Positions 8,338 through 15,595 of a DNA stretch of 26,942 nucleotides are shown here, in pieces (positions within the stretch are counted from its first letter, which is position 1; every line of letters starts with the position of its first letter). The stretch lies in NCBI GenBank assembly GCA_964439135.1, contig CAYTNN010000039.1, forward strand, positions 1 to 26,942, in the 5' to 3' direction. The DNA comes from JAFGPJ01 sp964439135. GTDB lineage: Bacteria > Planctomycetota > Phycisphaerae > Sedimentisphaerales > Anaerobacaceae. The translations under genes and the position numbers were made by a program. The notes under the pieces were generated by a model that was not told the origin of the DNA, ran no database searches, and worked only from the letters and a program-made list of their open reading frames with translations.

Positions 8338-9126
8338 ATGCAAACCGGACACGCGCAGAGATTGAAGAAAAGCATACTTCTGATGTCATTGTGTTTACTT
8401 AGTTTCATGCCGGCAATTGGCTGCAGCAAGAAAGATGCACCGCAGAAATCCGGGGAACTGGTTGTTTTATGCGGCAGTTCCTTTGTTCCGCCGACCGAGC
8501 AGTTATGTTCCGAATTCAAGGCCCAAACTGGTATTGAAACGGTTTACACCGTCGGGGGCAGTGAGGACCTTTTGCCCCACGTCAAGGCCGGCATTAAGGG
8601 CGATATCTTCATTACCCACGACCCGTATCTTGATTACACCCGCGATGCCAACGCCCTGGCGGACGATGTCCAGGTCGGCTTTGTAGCTCCCGTTCTGGCG
8701 GTGCAGAAAGGCAACCCTCAGGGCATAATAAGTATCGAGGACCTTACCCGTCCCGGCTTGAAAGTGGCCCTGAGCAATCCGGAATATTCCACATGTGGGG
8801 AGATGGTCTTTGCGCTTCTGGATAAGAAGAGCATAAAGGATGCCGTGATGAAAAACGTCGAGAACCGCCTGACCAAAGGACACAGCAACATCGGGAATTT
8901 TCTAAAGACCCAGGCCATCGATGCGGGAATTATGTGGAACGGCGTTGCCCATACGTTCGCCGACAGCCTGGAGGTTGTCAAGACGCCTTACGAGTACGAG
9001 CAGGAAATCCGCGTGCATATCATGGGCCTGAGCTACACGAAGCAGCCCGAAGCACTCAGGCAATTCATGGAATTTGCCCGAAAGCGAGGCCCTGCGATTT
9101 TCACTGAGTATGGCTATGTGAAGTGA
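8338..9126 (+). CDS. Molybdate/tungstate-type ABC transporter substrate-binding lipoprotein (first)
   Basis: The ATG at 8338 is preferred over the one at 8320 because AAGGAG at 8326-8331 sits 6 nt before it. The 262-aa product has a lipoprotein signal peptide with a lipobox ending AIGC (Cys29). It is followed by the periplasmic-binding fold of the ModA/SBP_bac_11 group: LVVLCGSSFVPPTEQLCSEF at the ligand-binding N-terminal strand/helix, GGSEDLLPHVKAG, GDIFITHDP and DAGIMWNGVAH. Ser residues in the GSS turn fit oxyanion binding as in ModA. In the cell it should deliver an oxyanion to the ModB-like permease at 11089. It sits 38 bp after the propeller gene and its stop overlaps the upstream reading frame of the second binding protein. 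Molybdate, tungstate or another oxyanion cannot be told apart from sequence alone. Confidence 0.82.
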   Translation: MQTGHAQRLKKSILLMSLCLLSFMPAIGCSKKDAPQKSGELVVLCGSSFVPPTEQLCSEFKAQTGIETVYTVGGSEDLLPHVKAGIKGDIFITHDPYLDYTRDANALADDVQVGFVAPVLAVQKGNPQGIISIEDLTRPGLKVALSNPEYSTCGEMVFALLDKKSIKDAVMKNVENRLTKGHSNIGNFLKTQAIDAGIMWNGVAHTFADSLEVVKTPYEYEQEIRVHIMGLSYTKQPEALRQFMEFARKRGPAIFTEYGYVK

Positions 9127-9143
9127 AAGAGGTGGGAAACACT

Positions 9144-9929
9144 TTGAAAAAACTTACGTTTGCCACAATTGTCGTTACAGCCATTCTGCTGTTCGGATGC
9201 AAAGGCGAGAAGCCGGAAGGATCTGATTCGGCGTCGAAGGAATTGCTGCTCTATTGCGGGGCCGGCATTCGCCCGCCGGTGCAGCAGATAGCCGAAGCGT
9301 TCGAACGCGAGCATGGTGTGAAAGTCATTACGGATTATGCCGGCAGCGAGATACTTCTATCGAAAATAAAGCTGGCCCGGCGGGGCGATCTTTATATGCC
9401 CGGCGACAAACACTATGTAGAGCAGGCCGCTGCCGAGGGAATGATTCTCTCGCAGCAGTCCGTCTGCTATTTCGTGCCGACCATCCTGGTGCGAAAAGAT
9501 AATCCCAAAAATATCCACGGCTTGCGCGACCTGCTCGCAGATGGTCTGAAGCTCGGTCTCGGCGACGCAAAGGCCTGTGCCATCGGCCGAAAAACCAAAC
9601 AAATCTTCGCCAAGAACAATATCGCATGGGATGACGTCGAGAAGAACGTGGCCTTCCAGTCGCTGACCGTCAACGAGCTGGGTATGCAGATTCAGGCCGG
9701 CTCGCTCGATGCCGCAATAGTCTGGGACGCAATCGCCCGGTACTACAGCGAGCACGGAACTGAGGTTCCGATTCCGGTCGAAGAAAACGTCATCTCCACG
9801 GTAAACATCGGGATTCTCACCTTTACGAAGGACCGTTCGCTGGCTGAGCAATTCGTACAATTCGCCGCTTCCCCGAGCGGGCAAGGCATTTTCAAGCAGA
9901 ACAATTACTGCACCGACCTTCCACAATAG
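9144..9929 (+). CDS. Second ModA-like substrate-binding lipoprotein
   Basis: The TTG at 9144 is the likely start: AGAGGTGG at 9128-9135 lies 8 nt upstream, and it opens on MKKLTFATIVVTAILLFGC, a clean lipoprotein signal (Cys19). The GTG at 9123 is an alternative that would overlap the previous stop. The 261-aa protein has the same fold as its neighbour: LLLYCGAGIRPPVQQIAEAF, DYAGSEILLSKIK, GDLYMPGD and DAAIVWDAIARYY. The two are clearly divergent copies. The first binding turn reads CGAGIRPP, lacking the serine pair of the first protein, so its ligand or affinity may differ. A single permease and ATPase downstream suggests that both binding proteins feed one transporter. Confidence 0.8.
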   Translation: MKKLTFATIVVTAILLFGCKGEKPEGSDSASKELLLYCGAGIRPPVQQIAEAFEREHGVKVITDYAGSEILLSKIKLARRGDLYMPGDKHYVEQAAAEGMILSQQSVCYFVPTILVRKDNPKNIHGLRDLLADGLKLGLGDAKACAIGRKTKQIFAKNNIAWDDVEKNVAFQSLTVNELGMQIQAGSLDAAIVWDAIARYYSEHGTEVPIPVEENVISTVNIGILTFTKDRSLAEQFVQFAASPSGQGIFKQNNYCTDLPQ

Positions 9930-10238
9930 CATCGAATTGGCCGGAAATCATGCCGGAAACCCGCGGCGGCCGCGCGGCAGGCAGGCATTTCGCTTGTGAA
10001 CGGCTCGACAATCCTTATAATGTTCGCGTTAGAAAATGTTGTTTTTAGAGACCGAACCGGTCGGTTTATCGACGATTTGCTTTATGATTTTTCTGGAAAA
10101 GTTTTATAGCCTTTTGCTTTTGNNNNNNNNNNNNNNNNNNNNNNNNNNNNNNNNNNNNNNNNNNNNNNNNNNNNNNNNNNNNNNNNNNNNNNNNNNNNNN
10201 NNNNNNNNNNNNNNNNNNNNNNATCGACGATTTGCTTT
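9930..10238. other. Intergenic stretch containing promoter and artefactual gap
   Basis: After the second binding-protein gene there is a GC-rich stretch with GCGGCGGCCGCGCGG around 9962-9976. A likely promoter follows at 9994-10021, then the 100-N gap (10123-10222). The gap separates two copies of the same 55 bp. When the duplicate is collapsed the true spacer to the next gene is only about 150 bp. I see no other gene or structured RNA here. Confidence 0.6.
9994..10021 (+). promoter_or_regulatory. Putative sigma70-type promoter inside the Mod-like operon
   Basis: TTGTGA at 9994-9999 (4 of 6 to consensus) and a perfect TATAAT at 10016-10021 are separated by 16 bp. Transcription would start near 10028. 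With the artefactual duplication removed, the ATG of the first small membrane protein would lie about 56 nt downstream. This could express the membrane proteins, permease and ATPase separately from the binding proteins. Confidence 0.4.
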
Positions 10239-10277
10239 ATGATTTTTCTGGAAAAGTTTTATAGCCTTTTGCTTTTG
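10068..10277. repeat. 55-bp direct duplication flanking an assembly gap
   Basis: The 55 bases at 10068-10122 are identical to 10223-10277, with exactly 100 N between them. A perfect duplicate that ends at both gap edges is what a scaffolder leaves when two de Bruijn contigs overlap by the k-mer length but are not merged. It should be read as continuous sequence with one copy. Confidence 0.9.
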
Positions 10278-10712
10278 GGACATTTGTTTGTGACTTTCGT
10301 TCTCCTCGGAAGCATGACGCATGGATTGCTTATCGTCATCAGCTATCTCCGCGGCAAGTTCAACCGCCAGAAGCTCGAATTATTCTACACAAAGGTCTCC
10401 CTCTGGTCGTACGTGATCGTATATGTCATCGGAGCGTTAATTTATCCGGCTTACAGGATTTACATGAGGCAACAATATTTTGACCCGCAACTTCCCTGGG
10501 CCACCGGTCTGTTCGAGGTCAAGGAGCATTGGGGAGCTGTGGGCCTGGCGATGTTCTTCGTGTTTTATTTTCTGCGTAAAAATCTGCAGCCGGCCGAGGA
10601 TAAAGACAAGCTCTGGCTGTATGTGCCGCTGTGTTTTCTTCTGAACATCATCGTTTGGTACAAAGTCGTTGTCGGTTGTTACCTGACACTTCTGAAGGGG
10701 TCCTGGTCATGA
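10239..10712 (+). CDS. Small four-helix membrane protein, unknown function
   Basis: I do not recognise a named family. The 157-aa product has four predicted membrane helices (about residues 8-32, 50-70, 95-115 and 125-150). Helix 1 carries His15 and His28, 13 residues apart and so on roughly the same face. A third histidine (KEHWG, near residue 91) sits at the start of helix 3. Such spacing is seen in membrane b-type haem proteins, but that role is only a hypothesis. After collapsing the artefactual duplication the frame is open back to an ATG at 10036, so a 16-residue longer N-terminus is possible; neither start has a good ribosome-binding site. The stop overlaps the start of the next gene by 4 bp (ATGA), so the two are translationally coupled and probably form one complex. 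Confidence 0.75.
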   Translation: MIFLEKFYSLLLLGHLFVTFVLLGSMTHGLLIVISYLRGKFNRQKLELFYTKVSLWSYVIVYVIGALIYPAYRIYMRQQYFDPQLPWATGLFEVKEHWGAVGLAMFFVFYFLRKNLQPAEDKDKLWLYVPLCFLLNIIVWYKVVVGCYLTLLKGSWS

Positions 10713-11092
10713 AGAAATCTGATGTCACTTACGTACTCAGTGCCGCTTTCGTGACGTTCACGAGTTTTTTCTACTGCTGCACAATGTGGTTCGCCATAAA
10801 GCTGCCGCGCTACTATCCGCTGGAACATACATGGAAATGGGTGAACGAGAAGGGCGTTCCCTCGCAGGGCTGGTACGGGATGCAGGTCTTTGCCTTTCTG
10901 GCGGCTGGCATTGTCACTTTTATCATATACCTTGTTTTCAAACGTGCCGTCTCCGCAGAAACAAGTCTCAAGCCGGCACACATCAGAATACTCGGCGTAG
11001 CGGCAACCCTGACGGCGACAATCTGCATGGGATATATGCTGTATCACGAATTCGAAAAGTGGGGCGTTTTTGGATTGATAGGTCTGGAATGA
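10709..11092 (+). CDS. Small three-helix membrane protein, unknown function
   Basis: The start is the ATG at 10709, which overlaps the preceding stop. The longer upstream frame from 10631 lies inside the previous gene and is spurious. The 127-aa protein has three predicted helices (about residues 8-30, 58-80 and 93-113). It has an aromatic loop with a histidine (YYPLEHTWKW, near residue 40) and another histidine at the end of helix 3 (LYHEFEKWG). It again ends with a 4-bp ATGA overlap, here with the ModB-like permease. It is therefore inside the transporter operon and probably works with the preceding membrane protein. No family could be assigned. Confidence 0.75.
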   Translation: MKKSDVTYVLSAAFVTFTSFFYCCTMWFAIKLPRYYPLEHTWKWVNEKGVPSQGWYGMQVFAFLAAGIVTFIIYLVFKRAVSAETSLKPAHIRILGVAATLTATICMGYMLYHEFEKWGVFGLIGLE

Positions 11093-11916
11093 AAACCACC
11101 GCGAACAATCCCGTCCGAGGCTGGCGCGACCGCATCTTCTCTGCCGCGGCGTTTTTCTTCGTGTCCGTTTTTATCGTTTTTGTTTTGGGGCTGATTCTAA
11201 CGGACGTTTTTTACGTCGACAGGAAAGCCGTCGTAACGGTCCTGACCTCAAGGTTTATCCTTCACGCCCTCTGGATGAGCGTCTGGACCAGTTTTGTGAC
11301 CACGTTTATCGCCCTGCTCTTCGCAGTGCCCATGGGATACGCCCTGAGCCGGTTCCGCTTCCCCGGCCGGATTCTGGCCGAAGCCGTTGTGGATTTGCCT
11401 ATCGTGTTTCCCCCGCTGGTGGTGGGCCTTACGCTGCTGGTATTCTTTTCGCAGACGGCGGTCGGCCGATGGATACAGGATGACCTGGGTCTCGAATTTG
11501 TTTTCCAGCCGAAAGGCATCGTGCTGTGCCAGTTTTTCGCCGCTGCAAGCTTCGCTATCCGTTCGGCAAAGACCGCCTTCGACGACGTTGACCGGCGTTA
11601 CGAAAACGTCGCCCTGACACTGGGCTGCACCCAATGGGGCAGTTTCCGCCGGGTCTCGCTGCCGCTGGCCCGCAACGGCATCATCGCAGGCGGCATTTTA
11701 ACCTGGGCCCGCGCTTTCGGACTTTTCGGGCCTTTGATGATTTTTGTCGGCTCGTTCCGCGGACGAACCGAAGTATTGAGCACGACAATCTTTCTCGAAC
11801 AATCGGTCGGCAATCTTGAAGTCGCCCTGGCGATAGCGTTGCTGCTAATCCTCGTTGCCCTTATTGCAGTGACGGCTATTCGGCTTGTCGGCGGTTCTGC
11901 CCTGGTGAAATTATGA
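11089..11916 (+). CDS. Molybdate-type ABC transporter permease, ModB-like
   Basis: The ATG at 11089 overlaps the previous stop and gives a 275-aa protein of normal length for ModB/CysT-type permeases; the open frame upstream to 10786 is a shadow of the small membrane genes. It has about six helices. The binding-protein-dependent permease loop falls near residues 165-200, reading AFDDVDRRYENVALTLGCTQWGSFRRVSLPLARNGIIAGGILTWARAFG, with the EAA-type Gly where the ATPase docks. DLPIVFPPLVVGLTLL in helix 3 is characteristic of the molybdate/sulfate permease family. It works with the ATPase whose start overlaps its stop, and presumably with both upstream binding lipoproteins. Confidence 0.88.
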   Translation: MKTTANNPVRGWRDRIFSAAAFFFVSVFIVFVLGLILTDVFYVDRKAVVTVLTSRFILHALWMSVWTSFVTTFIALLFAVPMGYALSRFRFPGRILAEAVVDLPIVFPPLVVGLTLLVFFSQTAVGRWIQDDLGLEFVFQPKGIVLCQFFAAASFAIRSAKTAFDDVDRRYENVALTLGCTQWGSFRRVSLPLARNGIIAGGILTWARAFGLFGPLMIFVGSFRGRTEVLSTTIFLEQSVGNLEVALAIALLLILVALIAVTAIRLVGGSALVKL

Positions 11917-12962
11917 TTCACGCCGAAGAAATTACTTTTAGTATCGGAACATTCGAGCTGCGGCGTTTTAGCATCGACATAGCAGAGGGAGAATACTTCA
12001 TCCTGCTGGGTCCGCCCGGCTCGGGCAAGACGATTTTTCTGGAGTGCCTCTGCGGCCTGAAAAAAATCCAATCGGGGCGAATCAGTATCGACGGGCATGA
12101 CGTCACCAACCTCGAACCGCGCAGGCGAGGCATCGGGTACGTACCCCAGGATTACGCTCTTTTTCCGCATCTTTCCGTCGAGCGGAACATCACTTTCGGC
12201 CTGCGTGCCCACGGTCACGAGGAAACGAACATAACAGAAACCGCGAACCTGCTGGGCATCAGGCATCTGCTGTCACGAAGTATCGACGGTCTCAGCGGCG
12301 GCGAAAAACAACGCGTCGCCCTGGCACGTGCTTTAGTTCTGAAACCGAAGATTCTGCTGCTGGACGAGCCGGTCTGCGCTTTGGACGAGGTCACCCGGCA
12401 GCAAATTTGTGCGCAACTGTCGGATATTCAGCGCCGGCTTGGCCTGACGACCGTCCATGTAAGCCATAATCTCGAAGAAGCATTTTCCGTGGCGGACCGC
12501 GCCGCCATATTGCATCAGGGTCTCCTGCAGCAGGTCGGCACTCTGGATGAGCTGCTGCGCAGGCCGAAAAGTGAGTTTGTCGCCCGCTTCATGCGGTGCG
12601 AGAACATCTTTCGGGCGGAGGTCACCGGCCGGGGCGATCGCGACTCGGACACCCGTGTAAAATTCAACGATGTCGAGCTGCAAATAGCAGGCCGGCACAG
12701 CGGCAAATTAATACTGATGATTCGGCCTGAAGACCTGCTTGTCCGGCCCGGCTCTGCGTATAACGGCAAAGGTGAAAACGTAATTCGTGCTGCGCTCGTT
12801 CGCTCGCGTGATTGCGGCGGCTACGTCAGGGTCGAACTCGACGGGCCAGTCAGTCTTGTAGCCCATATGACACACGCAGCGTTCGCGGAATTGCAGGGGA
12901 TGCATCAATCCGAGGTCGTCGCGGAATTTGACTTGAAAAATATCCACATATTGCCACAATAG
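11913..12962 (+). CDS. Molybdate-type ABC transporter ATP-binding protein, ModC-like
   Basis: This 349-aa ATPase has Walker A GPPGSGKT (33-40), a Q-loop (YVPQD, Gln79), signature LSGGEKQR (127-134), Walker B ILLLDEP (147-153) and the switch histidine in VHVSHN. After about residue 230 a C-terminal regulatory domain follows, including LMIRPEDLLV, a motif typical of MOP/TOBE oxyanion- or sugar-type importer ATPases. That fits ModC/WtpC/CysA-like proteins. The ATG overlaps the permease stop by 4 bp. It is the last gene of the operon; 71 bp separate it from the next gene. No terminator was seen. The C-terminal domain could sense the transported oxyanion (family knowledge, not visible here). Confidence 0.88.
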   Translation: MIHAEEITFSIGTFELRRFSIDIAEGEYFILLGPPGSGKTIFLECLCGLKKIQSGRISIDGHDVTNLEPRRRGIGYVPQDYALFPHLSVERNITFGLRAHGHEETNITETANLLGIRHLLSRSIDGLSGGEKQRVALARALVLKPKILLLDEPVCALDEVTRQQICAQLSDIQRRLGLTTVHVSHNLEEAFSVADRAAILHQGLLQQVGTLDELLRRPKSEFVARFMRCENIFRAEVTGRGDRDSDTRVKFNDVELQIAGRHSGKLILMIRPEDLLVRPGSAYNGKGENVIRAALVRSRDCGGYVRVELDGPVSLVAHMTHAAFAELQGMHQSEVVAEFDLKNIHILPQ

Positions 12963-13033
12963 ACGTCGAAGAACCGGCCCGGCTATGATGAAAAGGCCGC
13001 CGCCGGATAAAATGGTCGATGGAGATTAGTTAT

Positions 13034-13156
13034 ATGATGGAACTTTTACAGCGGTTTTATTTATTTGCACTGGTATTGCTATTATGCGGCGCCGGTTGTG
13101 TCACTGTTAAACACGCGCCCTCTTCTCACGACGAGAAATATACCGAGCAAAATGCG
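13034..13156 (+). CDS. Lipoprotein, 5' part only (cut by gap)
   Basis: The ATG at 13034 follows GGAG at 13021-13024 and opens on a lipoprotein signal (hydrophobic run ending LCGAGC, with the lipid-bearing Cys about 20 residues in). Only about 41 residues are visible before the 100-N gap at 13157. The mature start VTVKHAPSSHDEKYTEQ is polar and gives no function. The reading frame of this gene differs from that of the prepilin-like gene after the gap. The two are therefore separate genes, with the boundary hidden in the gap. Confidence 0.55.
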
Positions 13157-13256
13157 NNNNNNNNNNNNNNNNNNNNNNNNNNNNNNNNNNNNNNNNNNNN
13201 NNNNNNNNNNNNNNNNNNNNNNNNNNNNNNNNNNNNNNNNNNNNNNNNNNNNNNNN
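13157..13256. other. Assembly gap (100 N)
   Basis: This is a placeholder gap whose flanks do not match each other. It must contain at least the end of the lipoprotein gene and the first codons of the prepilin-like gene, so its real length is unknown. Confidence 0.95.
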
Positions 13257-14123
13257 AAGCGATCGGGATCAGGATTTACACTCATCGAATTATTAGTGGT
13301 AATCGCGATTATCGCCCTGCTGATGGCCATACTTTTGCCGGCTCTTGGCGGTGCCCGGAAGCTTGCCCGCAGGACCGTGTGTATGGCCAACGTGCGGCGT
13401 CTGGCCATCTCAATGAAACTATACATCGATAACAACGACGACAAATTTCCGCCGGACCGGCTCAGAAAAGCGACAGAATACATCGAGGTCGGTCCGTATA
13501 AACGCTACAGACCGAGATGGATATGGTTTCTCAATGAGGGAATGGGATATGTCATAAATCCCTATGAGTACGAAACGGAGGAAGATTTCAACGCGGCCCT
13601 TGAGATGGACAACAATTATTATATGTGTCCGTCACTGAAGCATTATGCATACGCGCGAAACATACGCAACGGTGCGTATGGTTACAATTATCAGTACCTC
13701 GGCAACACTCGCCCGCATCCCTCCGGCACGGGATATGCCAACTATCCGGCCTGGTTTTCAAAAATCAAATCTCCCGCCCGGACCGTTGTCTTCTGCGACA
13801 GCCGGGGCTGCAATATCCCGCATGGTGAGCATGCTTATCTGGTAGATCCGCCGAAGATGGCGGTCAGCAAGGGGGCCCTGGATTTTGCGCCGAAAAGTGC
13901 AGACCTTGGTCCGCTGAAATATTCCCCGGCGGATGCAAGGCATTTCGGCGTGGCAAACGTTGCGTTTCTGGACGGCCATGCCGAGGCGAAAAAGTACGAG
14001 GATTTGGGATACGAGATCGACCCGGTCACAAAGCGTCCCGTGGAAAAGGGGCTCAATGACGTTGGAGGTCCCGGCAACAATCAGCTTTGGACCGGGACGG
14101 GCAGGGATGAACCGCCTATTTAA
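13257..14123 (+). CDS. Prepilin-like (type II secretion/pseudopilin) protein, 5' end in gap
   Basis: The visible 288 residues begin KRSGSG and run into FTLIELLVVIAIIALLMAILLPAL, the class III signal peptide cleaved and N-methylated by a prepilin peptidase (cleavage after Gly, with the +5 Glu present). Next comes an ARRTVCMANVRRLAISMKLYIDNND helix-type linker, a globular region rich in Tyr and Asn, and VAFLDGHAEAKKYED near the C-terminus. This layout (DUF1559/H-X9-DG type) is greatly expanded in Planctomycetes and Lentisphaerae, where such proteins are abundant and mostly uncharacterised. It is probably secreted or assembled by a type II/IV machinery such as the one encoded at 17419-23436. The start codon lies in the gap. 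Confidence 0.85.
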   Translation, partial: KRSGSGFTLIELLVVIAIIALLMAILLPALGGARKLARRTVCMANVRRLAISMKLYIDNNDDKFPPDRLRKATEYIEVGPYKRYRPRWIWFLNEGMGYVINPYEYETEEDFNAALEMDNNYYMCPSLKHYAYARNIRNGAYGYNYQYLGNTRPHPSGTGYANYPAWFSKIKSPARTVVFCDSRGCNIPHGEHAYLVDPPKMAVSKGALDFAPKSADLGPLKYSPADARHFGVANVAFLDGHAEAKKYEDLGYEIDPVTKRPVEKGLNDVGGPGNNQLWTGTGRDEPPI

Positions 14124-14208
14124 TTAAGCCTGAAAACATGCTTGTTCGATCCGGCTTTCGATATGACAGCGAAGGCGGAAATCCATATACCAATAGATTT
14201 CGATAGAG

Positions 14209-15430
14209 TCATGGTTTTGTGCTATTGAGGTATTCTTCCAAATTCGTGTAACCGTCGGCATCCCCGTCCGCGTTTCCATCGGCGGGATTATCGGGATCGA
14301 AACCGTGCTGTTTTTCCCATGCATCGGGCATACCGTCTTTGTCGGAATCTTTGGGTGGCTCGGCGGATTTCAACTCGGGCCAGCCGCCGACCTGCTGTTC
14401 ATCATTAATGATTTTTCCCGTTCCATTTNNNNNNNNNNNNNNNNNNNNNNNNNNNNNNNNNNNNNNNNNNNNNNNNNNNNNNNNNNNNNNNNNNNNNNNN
14501 NNNNNNNNNNNNNNNNNNNNNNNNNNNNGTTGAGTTTATGCCGGCTTTATAATAATTGCCGGCGAAGTTCATTTTCGTGATGCTGTTTGTGCCGTTCGAG
14601 CCGTCGGCGTTATAGCCCGCGGCACGGCCCGCCCAGTTGTAAATCACGTTGTTTCTGAAATCGAGAATGAAGCCTTCCGGGTCCAGGCTGCGGTCGATGT
14701 AATTGCCGGGGCGGGGAAGCCGGGCATGATGATGGGCGTATAGATTATGATGGTAAGTGTATCCGTTGCCGAAACTTCCGCGTATGAGCGAGCCGTAGCC
14801 GTGCGGGCCCTTGTGATGAATCGAATCGTGCAGGCTTTCGGAAATGATGCACCACTGGACAGTGACATTGCCGAGCCGGCCCCTTGAGGAAGCCGACAGC
14901 GTTTCATCCACGGACCAGCTCGCCGAGCAATGATCGACTATAATGTCACGACCTGACGAGACCAACAGGGAATCGCTCTCGGCTTTCGCATTGTCTCCGG
15001 GCCGGCATCGGATATACCGGACAATGACATGGTCGGCTGCAATCACAAGGGTGTGATTCTTCAAACACATGCCGTCGCCGGGGGCGATCTGGCCCGCTAT
15101 GGTGATATATGATTTGTTAATAACTATTGCCGATTTCAAAGCCACAGTGCCGGATACGCGGAAAATTACCGTTCTGGGGCCGTCGGCCTTCACCGCTTCT
15201 CGCAGACTGCCGGGCCCGCTGTCATCGAGGTTTGTAACAAAGAGCACCTTGCCGCCCCGGCCTCCGATTGATTGGGCACCAAAGCCCTCGGCGCCGGGAA
15301 AAGCAGGCACAGATACCGCCGTTTCAGGAATCAACAGAGTTCCACATACGGCAAGAAATATAACCAAAGAGCGATACATCATATATTTTTTCAGCCAACT
15401 TAAATTTAGGATTTTGAATAACTGAAACAC
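14209..15430 (-). CDS. Pectate-lyase-like right-handed beta-helix protein (split by gap)
   Basis: The N-terminal part runs from a GTG at 15430 (GGAG 4 nt upstream) through a signal peptide; the ATG pair at 15382/15379 is an equally plausible start that opens directly on it. PAFPGAEGFG, FVTNLDDSGPGSLREAV and the parallel beta-helix follow. IIVDHCSASW (residues 163-172) corresponds to the PL1-type vWiDH motif, and HARLPRPG (236-242) resembles the RxPxxR motif with the catalytic Arg. The 100-N gap removes the middle. Beyond it, in another frame, the - strand encodes KDSDKDGMPDAWEKQHGFDPDNP and a GYTNLEEYLNS end with stop at 14209-14211. That is a calcium-binding Asp-rich tail typical of planctomycete pectate lyases. 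The two parts belong to one gene and the frame change only reflects the placeholder length. It is probably secreted and acts on pectin or a related polyuronide. Confidence 0.8.
14429..14528. other. Assembly gap (100 N) inside the pectate-lyase gene
   Basis: The flanks do not match each other. The coding frames on the two sides differ if the gap were exactly 100 bp, so the true length cannot be 100 unless a frameshift is present. Confidence 0.95.
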
Positions 15431-15505
15431 ATTGCTCCGTTTTATGCCGGACTAAGATAACGTATTAAGAAGTGAAATGCAAATAACAGCGACTGGTAAA
15501 ATTGC

Positions 15506-15555
15506 CGGCCCCGCACCAATTTAGCTTATGCTTATGCCAAATCGATGCGGGGCCG
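15506..15555 (-). terminator. Possible terminator of the coiled-coil lipoprotein gene
   Basis: A perfect 10-bp inverted repeat (CGGCCCCGCA at 15506-15515, TGCGGGGCCG at 15546-15555) has a 30-nt loop. Read on the - strand it lies 40 bp after the stop of the coiled-coil lipoprotein gene and is followed by GCAATTTTA. The long loop and short T-run make this weaker than a textbook terminator. It may equally protect the converging 3' side. Confidence 0.45.
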
Positions 15556-15595
15556 AACAAAGAATTTTATTCTGTTCGCAACGTTTTCTTTCAGG

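Noticed and set aside
9357..9932. 191-aa antisense ORF opposite the second binding protein
   Set aside because: It is a shadow of a high-GC gene with no ribosome-binding site or recognisable domain.
10631..10708. Longer start of the second small membrane protein
   Set aside because: It is an out-of-frame part of the first membrane gene. The ATG at 10709 overlaps its stop and opens on a membrane helix.
11598..12266. 222-aa antisense ORF across the permease and ATPase genes
   Set aside because: It overlaps well-supported ModB- and ModC-like coding sequence and shows no domain.
13065..14123. A single ORF through the 100-N gap joining the lipoprotein region and the prepilin-like protein
   Set aside because: The left part is out of frame with the lipoprotein signal and gives no recognisable protein. 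The N-block length is a placeholder.
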